In this document: in pieces, positions 41,889-50,660 of the stretch
Numbering within the stretch: the first letter of the stretch is position 1
Layout: the number at the start of each line of letters is the position of its first letter
Assembly: GCA_910585465.1 (NCBI GenBank)
Contig: CAJUEW010000001.1
Location: forward strand, 124,001-188,000
Length of the DNA stretch: 64,000 bases
Origin: an uncultured Lachnospiraceae bacterium
Lineage (GTDB): Bacteria; Bacillota; Clostridia; Lachnospirales; Lachnospiraceae
Direction: 5' to 3'
The notes under the pieces: model-generated
The model's database searches: none
Seen by the model: only the letters and a program-made list of their open reading frames with translations
What the model was told of the DNA's origin: nothing
Made by a program: the position numbers and the translations under genes

Positions 41889-42737
41889 ATGAAAACAATC
41901 GATCTGCATGTTCATTCCTGTATATCCGACGGAAGCATGACTCCCGAAGAGCTGGTGGAGCTGGCCGGGCAGAAAGGTCTGTCCGCCTTTGCCCTGACAG
42001 ACCATGATACGACCGCCGGAATTGACCGGGCCGTATGCGCGGCAAAGAATACCCCGGTGGAGGTGATTCCCGGTATCGAGTTTTCTACCAGATGGCAGTC
42101 CTGTGATGTGCATATTCTGGGATATTTTATCGACTACCATGCCCCATCCTTCCAGCAAAAGCTTCTGGAGTTTACAGATTCCCGCAACAGCCGGAATAAA
42201 AAAATGTGCGAACGTATCCGCGAATACACAGGCTTTCCTGTCTCCCTCCAGAAGCTTCAGGACCGCTGGCCAGACTCGGTCATCACCCGCGCCCATATGG
42301 CAACCTGGCTGATGGAGCAGGGTTATGTGGAAACCCGGAACATTGCCTTTGAAAAATATTTAGGCGACCATGCTCCCTGCTTTATTCCTAAAACCCAGAT
42401 ATCCCCATCCGACGCCATCCGCCTGATCCTTACCCACCACGGCATCCCGGCACTGGCTCACCCGCTCCTCTATGCCCTGTCTAAAAAGCAGCTCCGGCTT
42501 CTGATTATGGAGCTAAAAGAGACAGGCTTAAAGGGCATTGAGGCCGTTTATGCAAGGAACAGGGGCTCTGACGAAGCTTTCGTGCGCTCTCTCGCCCAAA
42601 AATACAGCCTGCTCATCACCGGAGGCTCCGACTTCCATGGAACGAATAAGCCGGACATCGCGCTGGGAACAGGCATTTGTTCAAATCTCTCAATTCCGTA
42701 CAGCATCCTGGAGGATCTGAAAGCTGCAAGAGACTAA
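41889..42737 (+). CDS. PHP-domain phosphoesterase (RNase AM/TrpH type)
   Basis: 282-residue metal-dependent phosphoesterase. The PHP histidines and acids are seen in IDLHVHSCISDGSMTPEEL, FALTDHDTTAGI, VIPGIEFST, VHILGYFID, THHGIPALAHPL and GGSDFHGTNKPDI. Relatives hydrolyse 3',5'-nucleoside bisphosphates and trim RNA 5' ends. ATG 41889 follows AAAGGAGG by nine bases; a longer upstream reading lacks conservation. Its stop codon overlaps the pheA stop tail-to-tail by four bases. Confidence 0.92.
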   Translation: MKTIDLHVHSCISDGSMTPEELVELAGQKGLSAFALTDHDTTAGIDRAVCAAKNTPVEVIPGIEFSTRWQSCDVHILGYFIDYHAPSFQQKLLEFTDSRNSRNKKMCERIREYTGFPVSLQKLQDRWPDSVITRAHMATWLMEQGYVETRNIAFEKYLGDHAPCFIPKTQISPSDAIRLILTHHGIPALAHPLLYALSKKQLRLLIMELKETGLKGIEAVYARNRGSDEAFVRSLAQKYSLLITGGSDFHGTNKPDIALGTGICSNLSIPYSILEDLKAARD

Positions 42738-43864
42738 TAGTTACCAAGTATTTTAAAGTTCACCGCTTCTTCCATGATTCCGCGGACTGCATTCTTCACC
42801 GCACTGTCATTTAAATTGCCTTCAAAGTCAACAAAAAAATGATATTCCCAGTTGCGTTCCGGAATCGGACGGGACTCAATCCTGCACATATTCAGATCAT
42901 TATAAATAATATGGGACAGGATGTTGTAAAGACTTCCGCTTGTATGGGGGACCTCAAAGCAGATACTTACTTTCTTTGCATCCTTCTCATACATCCTCCG
43001 GTTTGTGACAATAATAAACCGGGTGGAATTGAACCGATTATGGTTCACCGGCATCTCCAGTATTTTCAGCCCATGAAACCCGGCCGCGGTCGCGCTGGCA
43101 ATAGCGGCCTGGGATTTGTCTCTGTCCTTTGCCACCTTCTCGGCCGCAGTTGCCGTGTTGGACAGGCTTACCTGCTGCCAGTCCTTATGCCTTTCCAGAT
43201 AAACCGAACTCTGCATCAGTGCCTGCGGATGGGAATATACCGTCTTAATATCCGAAAGCTCCGCCTCAGGAAGTCCTAAAAGAGCATGGTTAATCTCCAG
43301 AATCTGTTCCCCCACAATGTAATTGTCATATTCCTCCAGAAGATCGTAGATATCATTGACCTCTCCGGCTGAAGAATTTTCTATGGGAAGAACTGCATAA
43401 TCTGCCATCCCCTCTTTGATGGCCTCCATGCACTCCTTCCAGCTGGCCATGTGGAAAACATTTACATCTTCCCCAAAATATTCCACAGCCGCCTCGTGCT
43501 GATAGGCGCCCTCCGTCCCCTGATAGACTACCCGGCACTTTTTCCGCTCAATCTGATCCACCCGGGTAAAAGGAAGACTTCCTGATACTCCCTCCTCTGC
43601 AAGAAGCTGGTACTGCAACTTCCGGCTCATGGACATAATCTGCTGAAACAGTTCCTGCACCCCGTGACGGTTGAAATCGCTGTGGGCAAGCCCTCCCAGC
43701 GTCTCCAGCTTCTGTATCTCCCGGTTTCTGTCCAAAACCTTTTTCCCGTTGGCAATCTTATACCTGGCCACCTGGCTGCAGATATCCATGCGTTCTTCAA
43801 ATAATCTCACAATTTCACGGTCAATCGCATCAATTTGATCCCGAAGCTTAAATAAATCTGTCAT
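42734..43864 (-). CDS. pheA: Bifunctional chorismate mutase / prephenate dehydratase
   Basis: 376-residue enzyme of phenylalanine synthesis: chorismate to prephenate to phenylpyruvate. The N-terminal AroQ-type mutase domain (about 1-90) starts LFKLRDQIDAIDREIVRLFEERM. The dehydratase domain (about 110-285) contains YQGTEGAYQHEAAVEYFG, YAVLPIENSSAGEVNDIYDLL and NHNRFNSTRFIIV. A C-terminal ACT domain (VSICFEVPHTSGSLYNILS; CRIESRPIPERNWEYHFFVDF) carries the usual phenylalanine-feedback signature. It follows folC by two bases on the same transcript. Confidence 0.97.
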   Translation of the reverse strand: MTDLFKLRDQIDAIDREIVRLFEERMDICSQVARYKIANGKKVLDRNREIQKLETLGGLAHSDFNRHGVQELFQQIMSMSRKLQYQLLAEEGVSGSLPFTRVDQIERKKCRVVYQGTEGAYQHEAAVEYFGEDVNVFHMASWKECMEAIKEGMADYAVLPIENSSAGEVNDIYDLLEEYDNYIVGEQILEINHALLGLPEAELSDIKTVYSHPQALMQSSVYLERHKDWQQVSLSNTATAAEKVAKDRDKSQAAIASATAAGFHGLKILEMPVNHNRFNSTRFIIVTNRRMYEKDAKKVSICFEVPHTSGSLYNILSHIIYNDLNMCRIESRPIPERNWEYHFFVDFEGNLNDSAVKNAVRGIMEEAVNFKILGNY

Positions 43865-43866
43865 TT

Positions 43867-45153
43867 TTATCTCCTCTGCTTCACTTCTCTGACAAGCTCT
43901 CCCAGATAAGAGAGAGAACCGAATGCAAGAATCACATCCCCTTTTCCTGCCAGGCTGTACGCCTTTTCCACCGCCTCTGACAGACTCGCTGCTGCCTGTA
44001 CATGCGGATGATATGCCTCCGCTGCTTTTTTAAGCTCCTCTGCCGGAAGCGCTCTTGGATTATCCGGTGTGGCTACTGTGATGATCTCCGAGGCATAAGA
44101 CGCTGTCTTTTGTATCACTGCGTTGTACTCCTTATCCGCCAGCACGCCCATAATATAAATCAGCCGGCAGCCTGATAAATAATTCTCTATGCTTTCCCGA
44201 AGCTTTTCCGCCGCATCCCGGTTGTGCGCCCCGTCCACGATAAAATACGGCTCTTCTGCAATCACGGTAAAGCGGCCGTTCCATACCGTATGCCTTAAGC
44301 CTGTCCGCACTGCTGTCTCCGGAATCTCATAGCCCTTCCGGCAAAGCTCCCCTATAATCTCCAGCGCCAGGGCTGCGTTAGTAAACTGATACTCCCCGGA
44401 TAAAGATATCTCCACATCCTTGTAATCCTTATAATCAAAGCTCTGCCGGAACAGTCCCCTTCTTCGGTTTACGGAGCATTCCGGGTCCACCGTCACGACC
44501 GGACAGCCGCATTCCTGTGCTTTCAGAAGGACTGCCTGTTCTGCCTCAGGCTCCTGCCTCACTGTTACCACCGTACAGCCGGGTTTTATAATTCCCGCCT
44601 TGTTTTCTGCAATTTCTGCCAGCGTATTTCCCAGAAATCCCATATGATCCATACTGATAGATGCCAGAACTGCCACTACCGTATTTTTAATCACATTTGT
44701 GGCATCGGTCTTTCCTCCCATACCCGCTTCCAAAATTACCAGATCGCACTTCTGCTCCGCAAAATAAAGAAACGCCAGCGCTGTTTCCGCCTCGAACGTG
44801 GTCGGATGTCCAAGTCCTTTTGCAAGCATTTGCCTGCCTGCCTTCTGAATTCGTTCTGTAAGCCGTGCCAGATCCTCTCTGGGTATATACTGCTCATTGA
44901 TTTGTATCCTCTCCCGATAGCTGAAAATCGTAGGAGAAATATATCTTCCTGTCCGGTATCCTGCTTCCTTTAATACTGTTGACAGGTAGGCCAGAATCGA
45001 GCCCTTTCCGTTTGTACCCGCAATATGCACAAACCGAAGCTTATCCTGAGGATTGCCAAGGCGGCCAAGCAGCTCTTTAAGGGGCTCTAACGTCAGTTCC
45101 CCGGAGTACCGGCTGCAACCCTCAAGGAAAGCCCTTGCTTCTTCATATGTCAT
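43867..45153 (-). CDS. folC: Folylpolyglutamate / dihydrofolate synthase
   Basis: 428-residue Mur-ligase-fold enzyme that adds glutamate to folates, and often to dihydropteroate. It has the P-loop VHIAGTNGKGSILAYLSTVL, the Mg-binding TTFEAETALAFLYFAE, MGGKTDATNVIKN, ISMDHMGFLGNTLAEIAENKAGIIK and the ATP-side VDGAHNRDAAEKL. ATG 45153 is used; a GTG three codons upstream is also in frame. It has a promoter with a perfect -10 at 45203-45198 and is co-transcribed with pheA. Confidence 0.95.
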   Translation of the reverse strand: MTYEEARAFLEGCSRYSGELTLEPLKELLGRLGNPQDKLRFVHIAGTNGKGSILAYLSTVLKEAGYRTGRYISPTIFSYRERIQINEQYIPREDLARLTERIQKAGRQMLAKGLGHPTTFEAETALAFLYFAEQKCDLVILEAGMGGKTDATNVIKNTVVAVLASISMDHMGFLGNTLAEIAENKAGIIKPGCTVVTVRQEPEAEQAVLLKAQECGCPVVTVDPECSVNRRRGLFRQSFDYKDYKDVEISLSGEYQFTNAALALEIIGELCRKGYEIPETAVRTGLRHTVWNGRFTVIAEEPYFIVDGAHNRDAAEKLRESIENYLSGCRLIYIMGVLADKEYNAVIQKTASYASEIITVATPDNPRALPAEELKKAAEAYHPHVQAAASLSEAVEKAYSLAGKGDVILAFGSLSYLGELVREVKQRR

Positions 45154-45197
45154 GGTTCTCACACCTTTTCTTTCTGTATACTTTATGCGTATGTAGA

Positions 45198-45226
45198 ATT
45201 ATAACACACCCCTTTGAAGAATCCAA
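45198..45226 (-). promoter_or_regulatory. Promoter of folC-pheA (TTGGAT-N17-TATAAT)
   Basis: TTGGAT (45226-45221), 17 bases and TATAAT (45203-45198, with an upstream TG) lie about 45 bases before the folC start. Confidence 0.7.
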
Positions 45227-45274
45227 CTAATAAAACAGTTTCCGCATTTTTTAATAGATATCCCCCCGGCCCTA

Positions 45275-45326
45275 TGTTATAATATTAATTATGAAAAGAC
45301 TGAGGGGGCAAAAGAGAAGAAAATGA
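45275..45326 (+). promoter_or_regulatory. Extended -10 promoter and tiny leader ORF of the chemoreceptor gene
   Basis: TG-T-TATAAT (45275-45283) is an extended -10 box. The expected start (about 45289-45291) falls on an ATG at 45291 that opens an 11-codon frame, MKRLRGQKRRK, whose TGA stop overlaps the chemoreceptor ATG as ATGA. The frame has no ribosome site of its own and would be leaderless; its translation is a conjecture. Confidence 0.4.
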
Positions 45327-47296
45327 AAAGTATCCGCAAAAAAATAACAATTTGTCTGATGGCAACGGTTCTGATTGCTTTAATTGCAGTGGGATCGTCC
45401 AGTATTACACTGAATTACAAAAATACTCTTTCCATTGTGAAACAGATGATGGGCGAAACCGCTGTTCTGGCTGCAAACCGAATTGAACAGGAATTAACCG
45501 CCTACAAAAATGTAGCTATGGACACAGGCTGCATTTCCCAGCTATCCGACACATCTGTTCCTATGGAAGAAAAACGCGCTATCATAGACGAGCGCGTCAG
45601 CATGCATGGCTTTCAGCGGGGCAACATTATCGGCGCAAGCGGCTACAGCATCTTTGACGGAAAAGATTACTCTGATCGGGAATATGTAAAGCAGGCTATG
45701 GCGGGAAATGTCTATGTATCCGAACCACTAATCAGCAAGATCACCGGAGAGCTGTCTATTATGGTGGCGGCGCCTCTTTATTCCGGCGGCAACCAGGGTT
45801 CCCAGATCGTGGGCGTAGTTTACTTTGTGCCGCCGGAAACCTTTTTGAACGATATCGTCTCTTCCATCAAAGTGGCCCAGAACAGCCGCGCCTATATGAT
45901 TAATAAATCCGGCGATACCATTGCTGATGTCACCTTAGATACCATTACTGTCCAGAATATTGAACAGGAGGCTAAAAGCGATTCCTCTCTGCAGGATCTG
46001 GCCACCCTCCACGCAGACATGCGCCAGGGGAAGAACGGCTTTGGAAGCTTCCGCGGCTCAGATGGGAATCAGTTCCTGGCCTATGCCCCGGTAGGCGGCA
46101 CAGACGGCTGGAGTGTTGCCGTCACCGCTCCGAAAACAGAGTACCTGTCCGATACATACTTCGGCATCATCATCAACCTGGCAGTAATCGCAGCCTCCAT
46201 TCTGGCTTCTATTATAGTGGCCCTGAAGCTGTCCAACAATATCAGCATACCTATGCGGGCCTGTGCCAGAAGGATGAAGCTGCTGGTGGAAGGGGATCTG
46301 TCATCGCCCGCTCCTCAGATCAAGGGCAGGGACGAGACAGCGGAGCTGACCCGCTCTACTACGGAGATGATCACAGGTCTGAATACAATCATCAATGATA
46401 TCGACTATCTGCTCACCCAGATGGCCAGTCAGAATTTTGATATCCAATCCTCCCACCACGATGCCTACGTGGGCGGTTTCCAGAGTATCCTGCTGTCCAT
46501 GCGCCATCTGAAAATTTCGCTGAGCAACACGATGCGTCAGATAGATGCTTCCGCCAGTCAGGTATCCGATGCCAGCGGCCAGGTATCCGCAGGCGCCCAG
46601 TCTCTGAGCCAGGGTTCTGTGGAACAGGCCAGCTCTGTGGAGGAACTGGCAGCCACTATCACTGATATCTCCGAAAGCGCAAAAAAAACCGCTGCCGCTG
46701 CCGAAGAAGCCGGGCAGTTCGTGGAACAGGCCGGCGCTCAGCTTGGCACCAGCGTGGAATATGTCAAGGAACTGAATACGGCGATGGAGAAGATATCCGA
46801 CTCGTCTGAGGAGATTTCAAAAATCATCAGCACCATTGAAAATATCGCGTTCCAGACTAATATTTTAGCCTTAAACGCCGCCGTGGAGGCTGCCCGGGCA
46901 GGAGCCTCCGGAAAGGGCTTTGCAGTTGTTGCGGATGAGGTTCGTAATCTTGCCTCCAAGTCCGACACGGCCGCCAAAGCTACCAAGGAATTAATCGAGA
47001 GCTCCATTGCCGCTGTCACCGGAGGCAGTCAGGCAGTGAATAGGGTTACGGAATCCCTGGAGCTTACCAGCTCCATCGCCGGTAATGTAACTACACAAAT
47101 GGACATTGTAGTGGAGGCCGTAAAAAACCAGACGGTTGCCATTGCACAGGTCACCGAGGGTATTGATCAGATCTCTTCTGTGGTGCAGACTAACAGCGCC
47201 ACCTCCCAGCAGAGCTCTGCGGCCAGCGAAGAATTGTCCGCCGAGGCCGGCAACCTGAAGCATCTGGTGGATCAGTTTATACTGGCAAAGGATTAA
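45323..47296 (+). CDS. Methyl-accepting chemotaxis protein with dCache sensor
   Basis: 657-residue chemoreceptor. A membrane helix at about 7-27 leads to an extracellular double-Cache domain (about 35-275; GYSIFDGKDYSDREYVKQAM, NVYVSEPLISKITGELSIMVAAPL), then a second helix (about 280-300), a HAMP linker and a cytoplasmic signalling domain. The hairpin tip reads IENIAFQTNILALNAAVEAARAGASGKGFAVVADEVRNLA, the near-invariant CheA/CheW contact, shown here as its start and end: IENIAFQTNILALNAAVEAA and GFAVVADEVRNLA. Cache domains typically bind amino acids or organic acids. It stands alone with an extended -10 promoter; no che gene is in the window. Confidence 0.95.
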   Translation: MKSIRKKITICLMATVLIALIAVGSSSITLNYKNTLSIVKQMMGETAVLAANRIEQELTAYKNVAMDTGCISQLSDTSVPMEEKRAIIDERVSMHGFQRGNIIGASGYSIFDGKDYSDREYVKQAMAGNVYVSEPLISKITGELSIMVAAPLYSGGNQGSQIVGVVYFVPPETFLNDIVSSIKVAQNSRAYMINKSGDTIADVTLDTITVQNIEQEAKSDSSLQDLATLHADMRQGKNGFGSFRGSDGNQFLAYAPVGGTDGWSVAVTAPKTEYLSDTYFGIIINLAVIAASILASIIVALKLSNNISIPMRACARRMKLLVEGDLSSPAPQIKGRDETAELTRSTTEMITGLNTIINDIDYLLTQMASQNFDIQSSHHDAYVGGFQSILLSMRHLKISLSNTMRQIDASASQVSDASGQVSAGAQSLSQGSVEQASSVEELAATITDISESAKKTAAAAEEAGQFVEQAGAQLGTSVEYVKELNTAMEKISDSSEEISKIISTIENIAFQTNILALNAAVEAARAGASGKGFAVVADEVRNLASKSDTAAKATKELIESSIAAVTGGSQAVNRVTESLELTSSIAGNVTTQMDIVVEAVKNQTVAIAQVTEGIDQISSVVQTNSATSQQSSAASEELSAEAGNLKHLVDQFILAKD

Positions 47297-47384
47297 ATCC
47301 TGAACGGAATACATATCATCCCGGAAACTGATTTTTTATGAAAAAATATGGTATAATTCCTCCCGTATTTCAAATACTAGGACC

Positions 47385-47768
47385 ATGATAAAACAAAATT
47401 TTTTTCGCTGCGGACTTATGGGCTGGGCAATGGAAATTCTCTGGACCGGCCTGCATGCCTTTCGGGTAAGGAATTTAAAATTGATCGGAAAGTCTTCCCT
47501 ATGGATGTTCCCAATTTACGGCTGCGCCGCTTTTCTTGCGCCTGTAATGCACCGGATGAAAGAAGTCCATATTCTTAAAAGGGGACTGGTCTACATGCTC
47601 TGTATCTTCTCAGGGGAATATATAAGCGGAAGCCTGCTGAAGAGCAGAAATATATGCCCATGGGACTACAGTAAAAGTCCTTACCAGCTTCAGGGTGTTA
47701 TCAGGCTGGATTATGCGCCGCTCTGGTTCCTGGTAGGACTTTTATATGAACGGATTCTTACCAGATAA
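47385..47768 (+). CDS. Small membrane protein, putative ABC transporter permease (CmpB/DUF1113 family)
   Basis: 127-residue integral membrane protein with about four helices. Conserved features of the family are visible: GWAMEILWTGLHAF near the start, GKSSLWMFPIYG, and the C-terminal CPWDYSKSPYQLQGVIRLDYAP followed by LWFLVGLLYERI. The family name refers to ABC transport, but no function has been shown and no ATPase lies nearby. An extended -10 TGGTATAAT lies at 47349-47357; the ribosome site (AGGA, two bases before ATG 47385) is poor. Confidence 0.8.
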   Translation: MIKQNFFRCGLMGWAMEILWTGLHAFRVRNLKLIGKSSLWMFPIYGCAAFLAPVMHRMKEVHILKRGLVYMLCIFSGEYISGSLLKSRNICPWDYSKSPYQLQGVIRLDYAPLWFLVGLLYERILTR

Positions 47769-47776
47769 ATGACTGC

Positions 47777-47807
47777 TTCTGGGAAATCTGTAAAAGATTT
47801 CTCAGAA
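47777..47807 (+). terminator. Hairpin between the CmpB-like gene and pyrB
   Basis: TTCTGGGAAATCT (47777-47789) pairs with AGATTTCTCAGAA (47795-47807), 13 pairs including one G-U, around a five-base loop. It begins nine bases after the stop codon. No T-tract follows, so strength is uncertain. Confidence 0.55.
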
Positions 47808-47812
47808 ACAAG

Positions 47813-47841
47813 TTGAATTTTCCCTTTATATCGTGTATGCT
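47813..47841 (+). promoter_or_regulatory. pyrBI promoter (TTGAAT-N17-TATGCT)
   Basis: TTGAAT (47813-47818) and TATGCT (47836-47841), 17 bases apart, lie about 80 bases before pyrB. The leader shows only a short GAGCT-AGG-AGCTC palindrome and no clear attenuator. Confidence 0.55.
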
Positions 47842-47918
47842 ATAGAGCTAGGAGCTCAGAGAAAGATATGCCTTATTTTCTTTCTCCCAATCATAAGACT
47901 GCAAAATAGGAGGTATTT

Positions 47919-48839
47919 ATGAGACATCTGATGAGTCCTCTGGACTTCAGTGTCGAAGAGCTGGATCAGCTTTTGGATCTGGCAAACGATATTGAGAAGC
48001 ACCCGGACAAATATGCGCATGCATGTAATGGAAAAAAGCTCGCCACTTTATTCTACGAGCCGAGTACCAGAACCCGTCTTAGTTTTGAAGCTGCCATGAT
48101 GAATCTGGGCGGCAATATTTTTGGTTTTTCTTCCGCAGCAAGCAGCTCTGCTGCAAAAGGCGAAAGTGTTTCCGATACAATTCGTATGATTTCCTGTTAC
48201 GCTGATATCTGTGCTATGCGCCACCCGAAAGAAGGGGCACCCATGGTAGCCAGCGCGGTTTCTTCCATTCCTGTCATCAACGCCGGCGACGGCGGACATC
48301 AGCATCCCACCCAGACATTAACCGATCTTCTTACTATCCGTTCCCTGAAGGGAAGGCTTAATCATCTTGTCATCGGTCTGTGCGGTGATTTAAAATTCGG
48401 ACGTACTGTCCACTCCCTTGTCCGCGCCCTGGCACGCTATGAGAATGTAACCTTTGTTTTTATCTCCCCGGAGGAGCTGAAAATTCCAAGTTATATTAAG
48501 GAGGACGTTTTGGAGAGCCGCCATATCCCGTACAGGGAAGTGGAACGTATTGAGGATGTGATGCCGGAGCTGGATATTCTTTATATGACCCGGGTACAGA
48601 GGGAGCGTTTTTTCAATGAAGAAGATTATGTACGTCTGAAGGACTTCTACATATTGAATAACAAGAAGATGAAGCTTGCGAAAGAGGATATGATCGTCAT
48701 GCATCCGCTTCCCCGGGTCAACGAGATTTCCGTGGAGGTGGACAAGGACCCCAGGGCAGCTTATTTTCGTCAGGTGCAGTATGGTGTCTATGTACGTATG
48801 GCTCTGATTCTCACACTTCTGGAGGTGAAAGTATGTTAA
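47919..48839 (+). CDS. pyrB: Aspartate carbamoyltransferase, catalytic chain
   Basis: 306-residue enzyme catalysing the committed step of pyrimidine synthesis, carbamoyl phosphate plus aspartate to carbamoyl aspartate. The carbamoyl-phosphate site STRTRLSFE and the GGHQHPTQTLTDLLTI segment are intact; FGRTVHSLVRAL and HPLPRVNEIS are further catalytic-chain signatures. AGGAGG precedes ATG 47919. It overlaps pyrI by seven bases, so the enzyme is probably the regulated B/I holoenzyme. Confidence 0.97.
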   Translation: MRHLMSPLDFSVEELDQLLDLANDIEKHPDKYAHACNGKKLATLFYEPSTRTRLSFEAAMMNLGGNIFGFSSAASSSAAKGESVSDTIRMISCYADICAMRHPKEGAPMVASAVSSIPVINAGDGGHQHPTQTLTDLLTIRSLKGRLNHLVIGLCGDLKFGRTVHSLVRALARYENVTFVFISPEELKIPSYIKEDVLESRHIPYREVERIEDVMPELDILYMTRVQRERFFNEEDYVRLKDFYILNNKKMKLAKEDMIVMHPLPRVNEISVEVDKDPRAAYFRQVQYGVYVRMALILTLLEVKVC

Positions 48840-49267
48840 ATATCGGCGGACTGAAGGAAGGCTTTGTGCTGGATCACATCGAAGCCGGAAGAAGCATGGA
48901 AATTTACCAGTATCTGAGTCTGGATAAATTTGACGGCTGTGTAGCCATCATCAAAAATGCCCGCAGCAATAAAATGGGAAAAAAAGATATTATCAAGATT
49001 GAATGCCCGATTGATCAGATTGACCTGGATGTCCTGGGCTTTATCGACCATAAGATCACAGTCAATATCATACAGAACGACTGTATTGTTGAAAAGAAGC
49101 GGCTTTCTCTGCCAAAGGAAATCAAAAATGTTGCCAAATGCAGAAATCCCCGCTGTATCACATCTATTGAACAGGAGCTGGATCACATCTTCGTTCTGAC
49201 AGATCCCGTTAAGGAGATTTACCGCTGTAAGTATTGCGAAGAGAAATACAGAAGAAATAAGAAATAA
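48833..49267 (+). CDS. pyrI: Aspartate carbamoyltransferase, regulatory chain
   Basis: 144-residue regulatory subunit that binds nucleotides and links catalytic trimers. The N-terminal allosteric domain reads LKEGFVLDHIEAGRSMEIYQ, and the C-terminal zinc domain holds four cysteines in CRNPRCITSIEQ and YRCKYCEEKYR. The zinc pattern C-x4-C...C-x2-C is complete, so it should bind the catalytic chain. Translation is coupled to pyrB through a short overlap. Confidence 0.97.
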   Translation: MLNIGGLKEGFVLDHIEAGRSMEIYQYLSLDKFDGCVAIIKNARSNKMGKKDIIKIECPIDQIDLDVLGFIDHKITVNIIQNDCIVEKKRLSLPKEIKNVAKCRNPRCITSIEQELDHIFVLTDPVKEIYRCKYCEEKYRRNKK

Positions 49268-49270
49268 AAT

Positions 49271-49311
49271 TTATTCCGGCGGGGCAGCTTCTCACTGCCG
49301 CGCCGGAATAA
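49271..49311. terminator. Bidirectional terminator between pyrI and the AI-2E-type permease gene
   Basis: TTATTCCGGCG-GGGCAG pairs with CTGCC-GCGCCGGAATAA over 17 positions with one mismatch. T-rich runs follow on both strands, serving the two convergent genes. Confidence 0.9.
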
Positions 49312-49320
49312 GGCTCTTTT

Positions 49321-50544
49321 CTATTCTTCCTCCGGTTCTGTTTCCTTTATTTTCTGTTTCTTCAGCCGATCGTGCACCCATTCTCTCACTAACTGATAGA
49401 AAAACGCAAATACAGGAACCCCCATGACCATTCCAACCACTCCAAAAAGTCCGCCGAACAGCAGAATCGCGAACAGCACCCAAAAGCTGTTCAGGTTGGT
49501 GGTATTTCCAAGAATCTTGGGTCCCAGAATATTGCCGTCAAACTGCTGCAGTACCAGAATAAAGATAATAAAATAAACACATTGAATCGGACTGACCATA
49601 AAAATCAGTATGGCAGTGGGTATGGCTCCGATAAACGGCCCGAAAAACGGAATGATGTTTGTAACGCCGATTACCACGCTGACTAAAACTGCATAGGGCA
49701 TCTCCGTAATACTGGTAAAGCCCATACAGATCAGACCGATAATCAGAGAATCCAAAAGCTTTCCTTTTATAAATCCTCCCAGATAAGTATTAATAATATG
49801 CGTCTCCCGGATAATCCATTCGGCAATCTGTTCTTTCTCCGGATTCAGATCCTTTTTTGCCGGAAACACGGCATAGATAACCATTTTGGCCTGATAGCAG
49901 AACATTTTGCGGTTGTTCATCAGATAAACGGCCACAATCAGCCCAAGAATCAGATCCTTTGCCACCTTGATCATTGTCCAGAGGCTGGTGGATACTCCAC
50001 TGATGATATTATTGATATTGGGCAGCAGGTTCGTCTTCGCAAAATCCTGAGCGCTTATCATAATATCTTCCGAATATTGTTCCACATAGTTTAAAAGAAC
50101 CGGATTATCTGACACCAGCTCCTCAATCCAGAGGCTGATAGTTTCTATATATTCCGGCATTGCGTCTACCAGAATCAGAATACTGCTGATTACCTGGGGA
50201 ACGACCATGGCAATCAGCGCATAGATAACCAGACAGAATAAAAGCAGGCTGATCAGAATGCTTAGCCCCGCAAACAGCCTTTTATATCGTCTTGCCTTCT
50301 CCTCCGGCATCTTATAAAGCTTCGCTGTCTCTTCCATATGGCGCTCAAACCAGTTGCTGACCGGGGTCAGCAGATAGGCAATCACTGCGCCAAATGCAAA
50401 CGGCCTAAGAATACCAAAAAGAATACCAATATAAAATCTCAGCTCTTTAAACCGGAAAACTACAAAAAAGAACAAAATACACATGGCAATCGTCAGAAAT
50501 GCCGCCAACCCTTTATGATAGTAATCCTTCCAGTTTTCTTTCAT
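49321..50544 (-). CDS. AI-2E family (UPF0118) membrane transporter
   Basis: 407-residue protein with about eight hydrophobic segments and the C-terminal family motif region NIIPFFGPFIGAIPTAIL, FDGNILGPKILGN and FGVVGMVMGVPVFAFFYQLV. The family includes TqsA, named for autoinducer-2 export, but most members have unknown substrates and some are sodium/proton antiporters. It has a candidate promoter (TTTAAA-N17-TATAAT, 50641-50613) and stands apart from the sensory operon upstream. Confidence 0.9.
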   Translation of the reverse strand: MKENWKDYYHKGLAAFLTIAMCILFFFVVFRFKELRFYIGILFGILRPFAFGAVIAYLLTPVSNWFERHMEETAKLYKMPEEKARRYKRLFAGLSILISLLLFCLVIYALIAMVVPQVISSILILVDAMPEYIETISLWIEELVSDNPVLLNYVEQYSEDIMISAQDFAKTNLLPNINNIISGVSTSLWTMIKVAKDLILGLIVAVYLMNNRKMFCYQAKMVIYAVFPAKKDLNPEKEQIAEWIIRETHIINTYLGGFIKGKLLDSLIIGLICMGFTSITEMPYAVLVSVVIGVTNIIPFFGPFIGAIPTAILIFMVSPIQCVYFIIFILVLQQFDGNILGPKILGNTTNLNSFWVLFAILLFGGLFGVVGMVMGVPVFAFFYQLVREWVHDRLKKQKIKETEPEEE

Positions 50545-50612
50545 AGTTCCATATCGTCCTTTTGTAAAAATTTTCCAGTCCTATTATTGCCTGATGACCA
50601 GAATCTATACTT

Positions 50613-50641
50613 ATTATAGTACAGCGCCTTTTGTTTTTAAA
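50613..50641 (-). promoter_or_regulatory. Promoter of the AI-2E-type gene
   Basis: TTTAAA (50641-50636), 17 bases and TATAAT (50618-50613) lie about 70 bases before ATG 50544. Confidence 0.5.
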
Positions 50642-50660
50642 GTTAAATATTGTTAAAATA

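Noticed and set aside
47842..47918. A pyrimidine-sensing attenuator or PyrR site in the pyrB leader
   Set aside because: Only a short GAGCT-AGG-AGCTC palindrome is visible; no terminator/antiterminator pair could be drawn.
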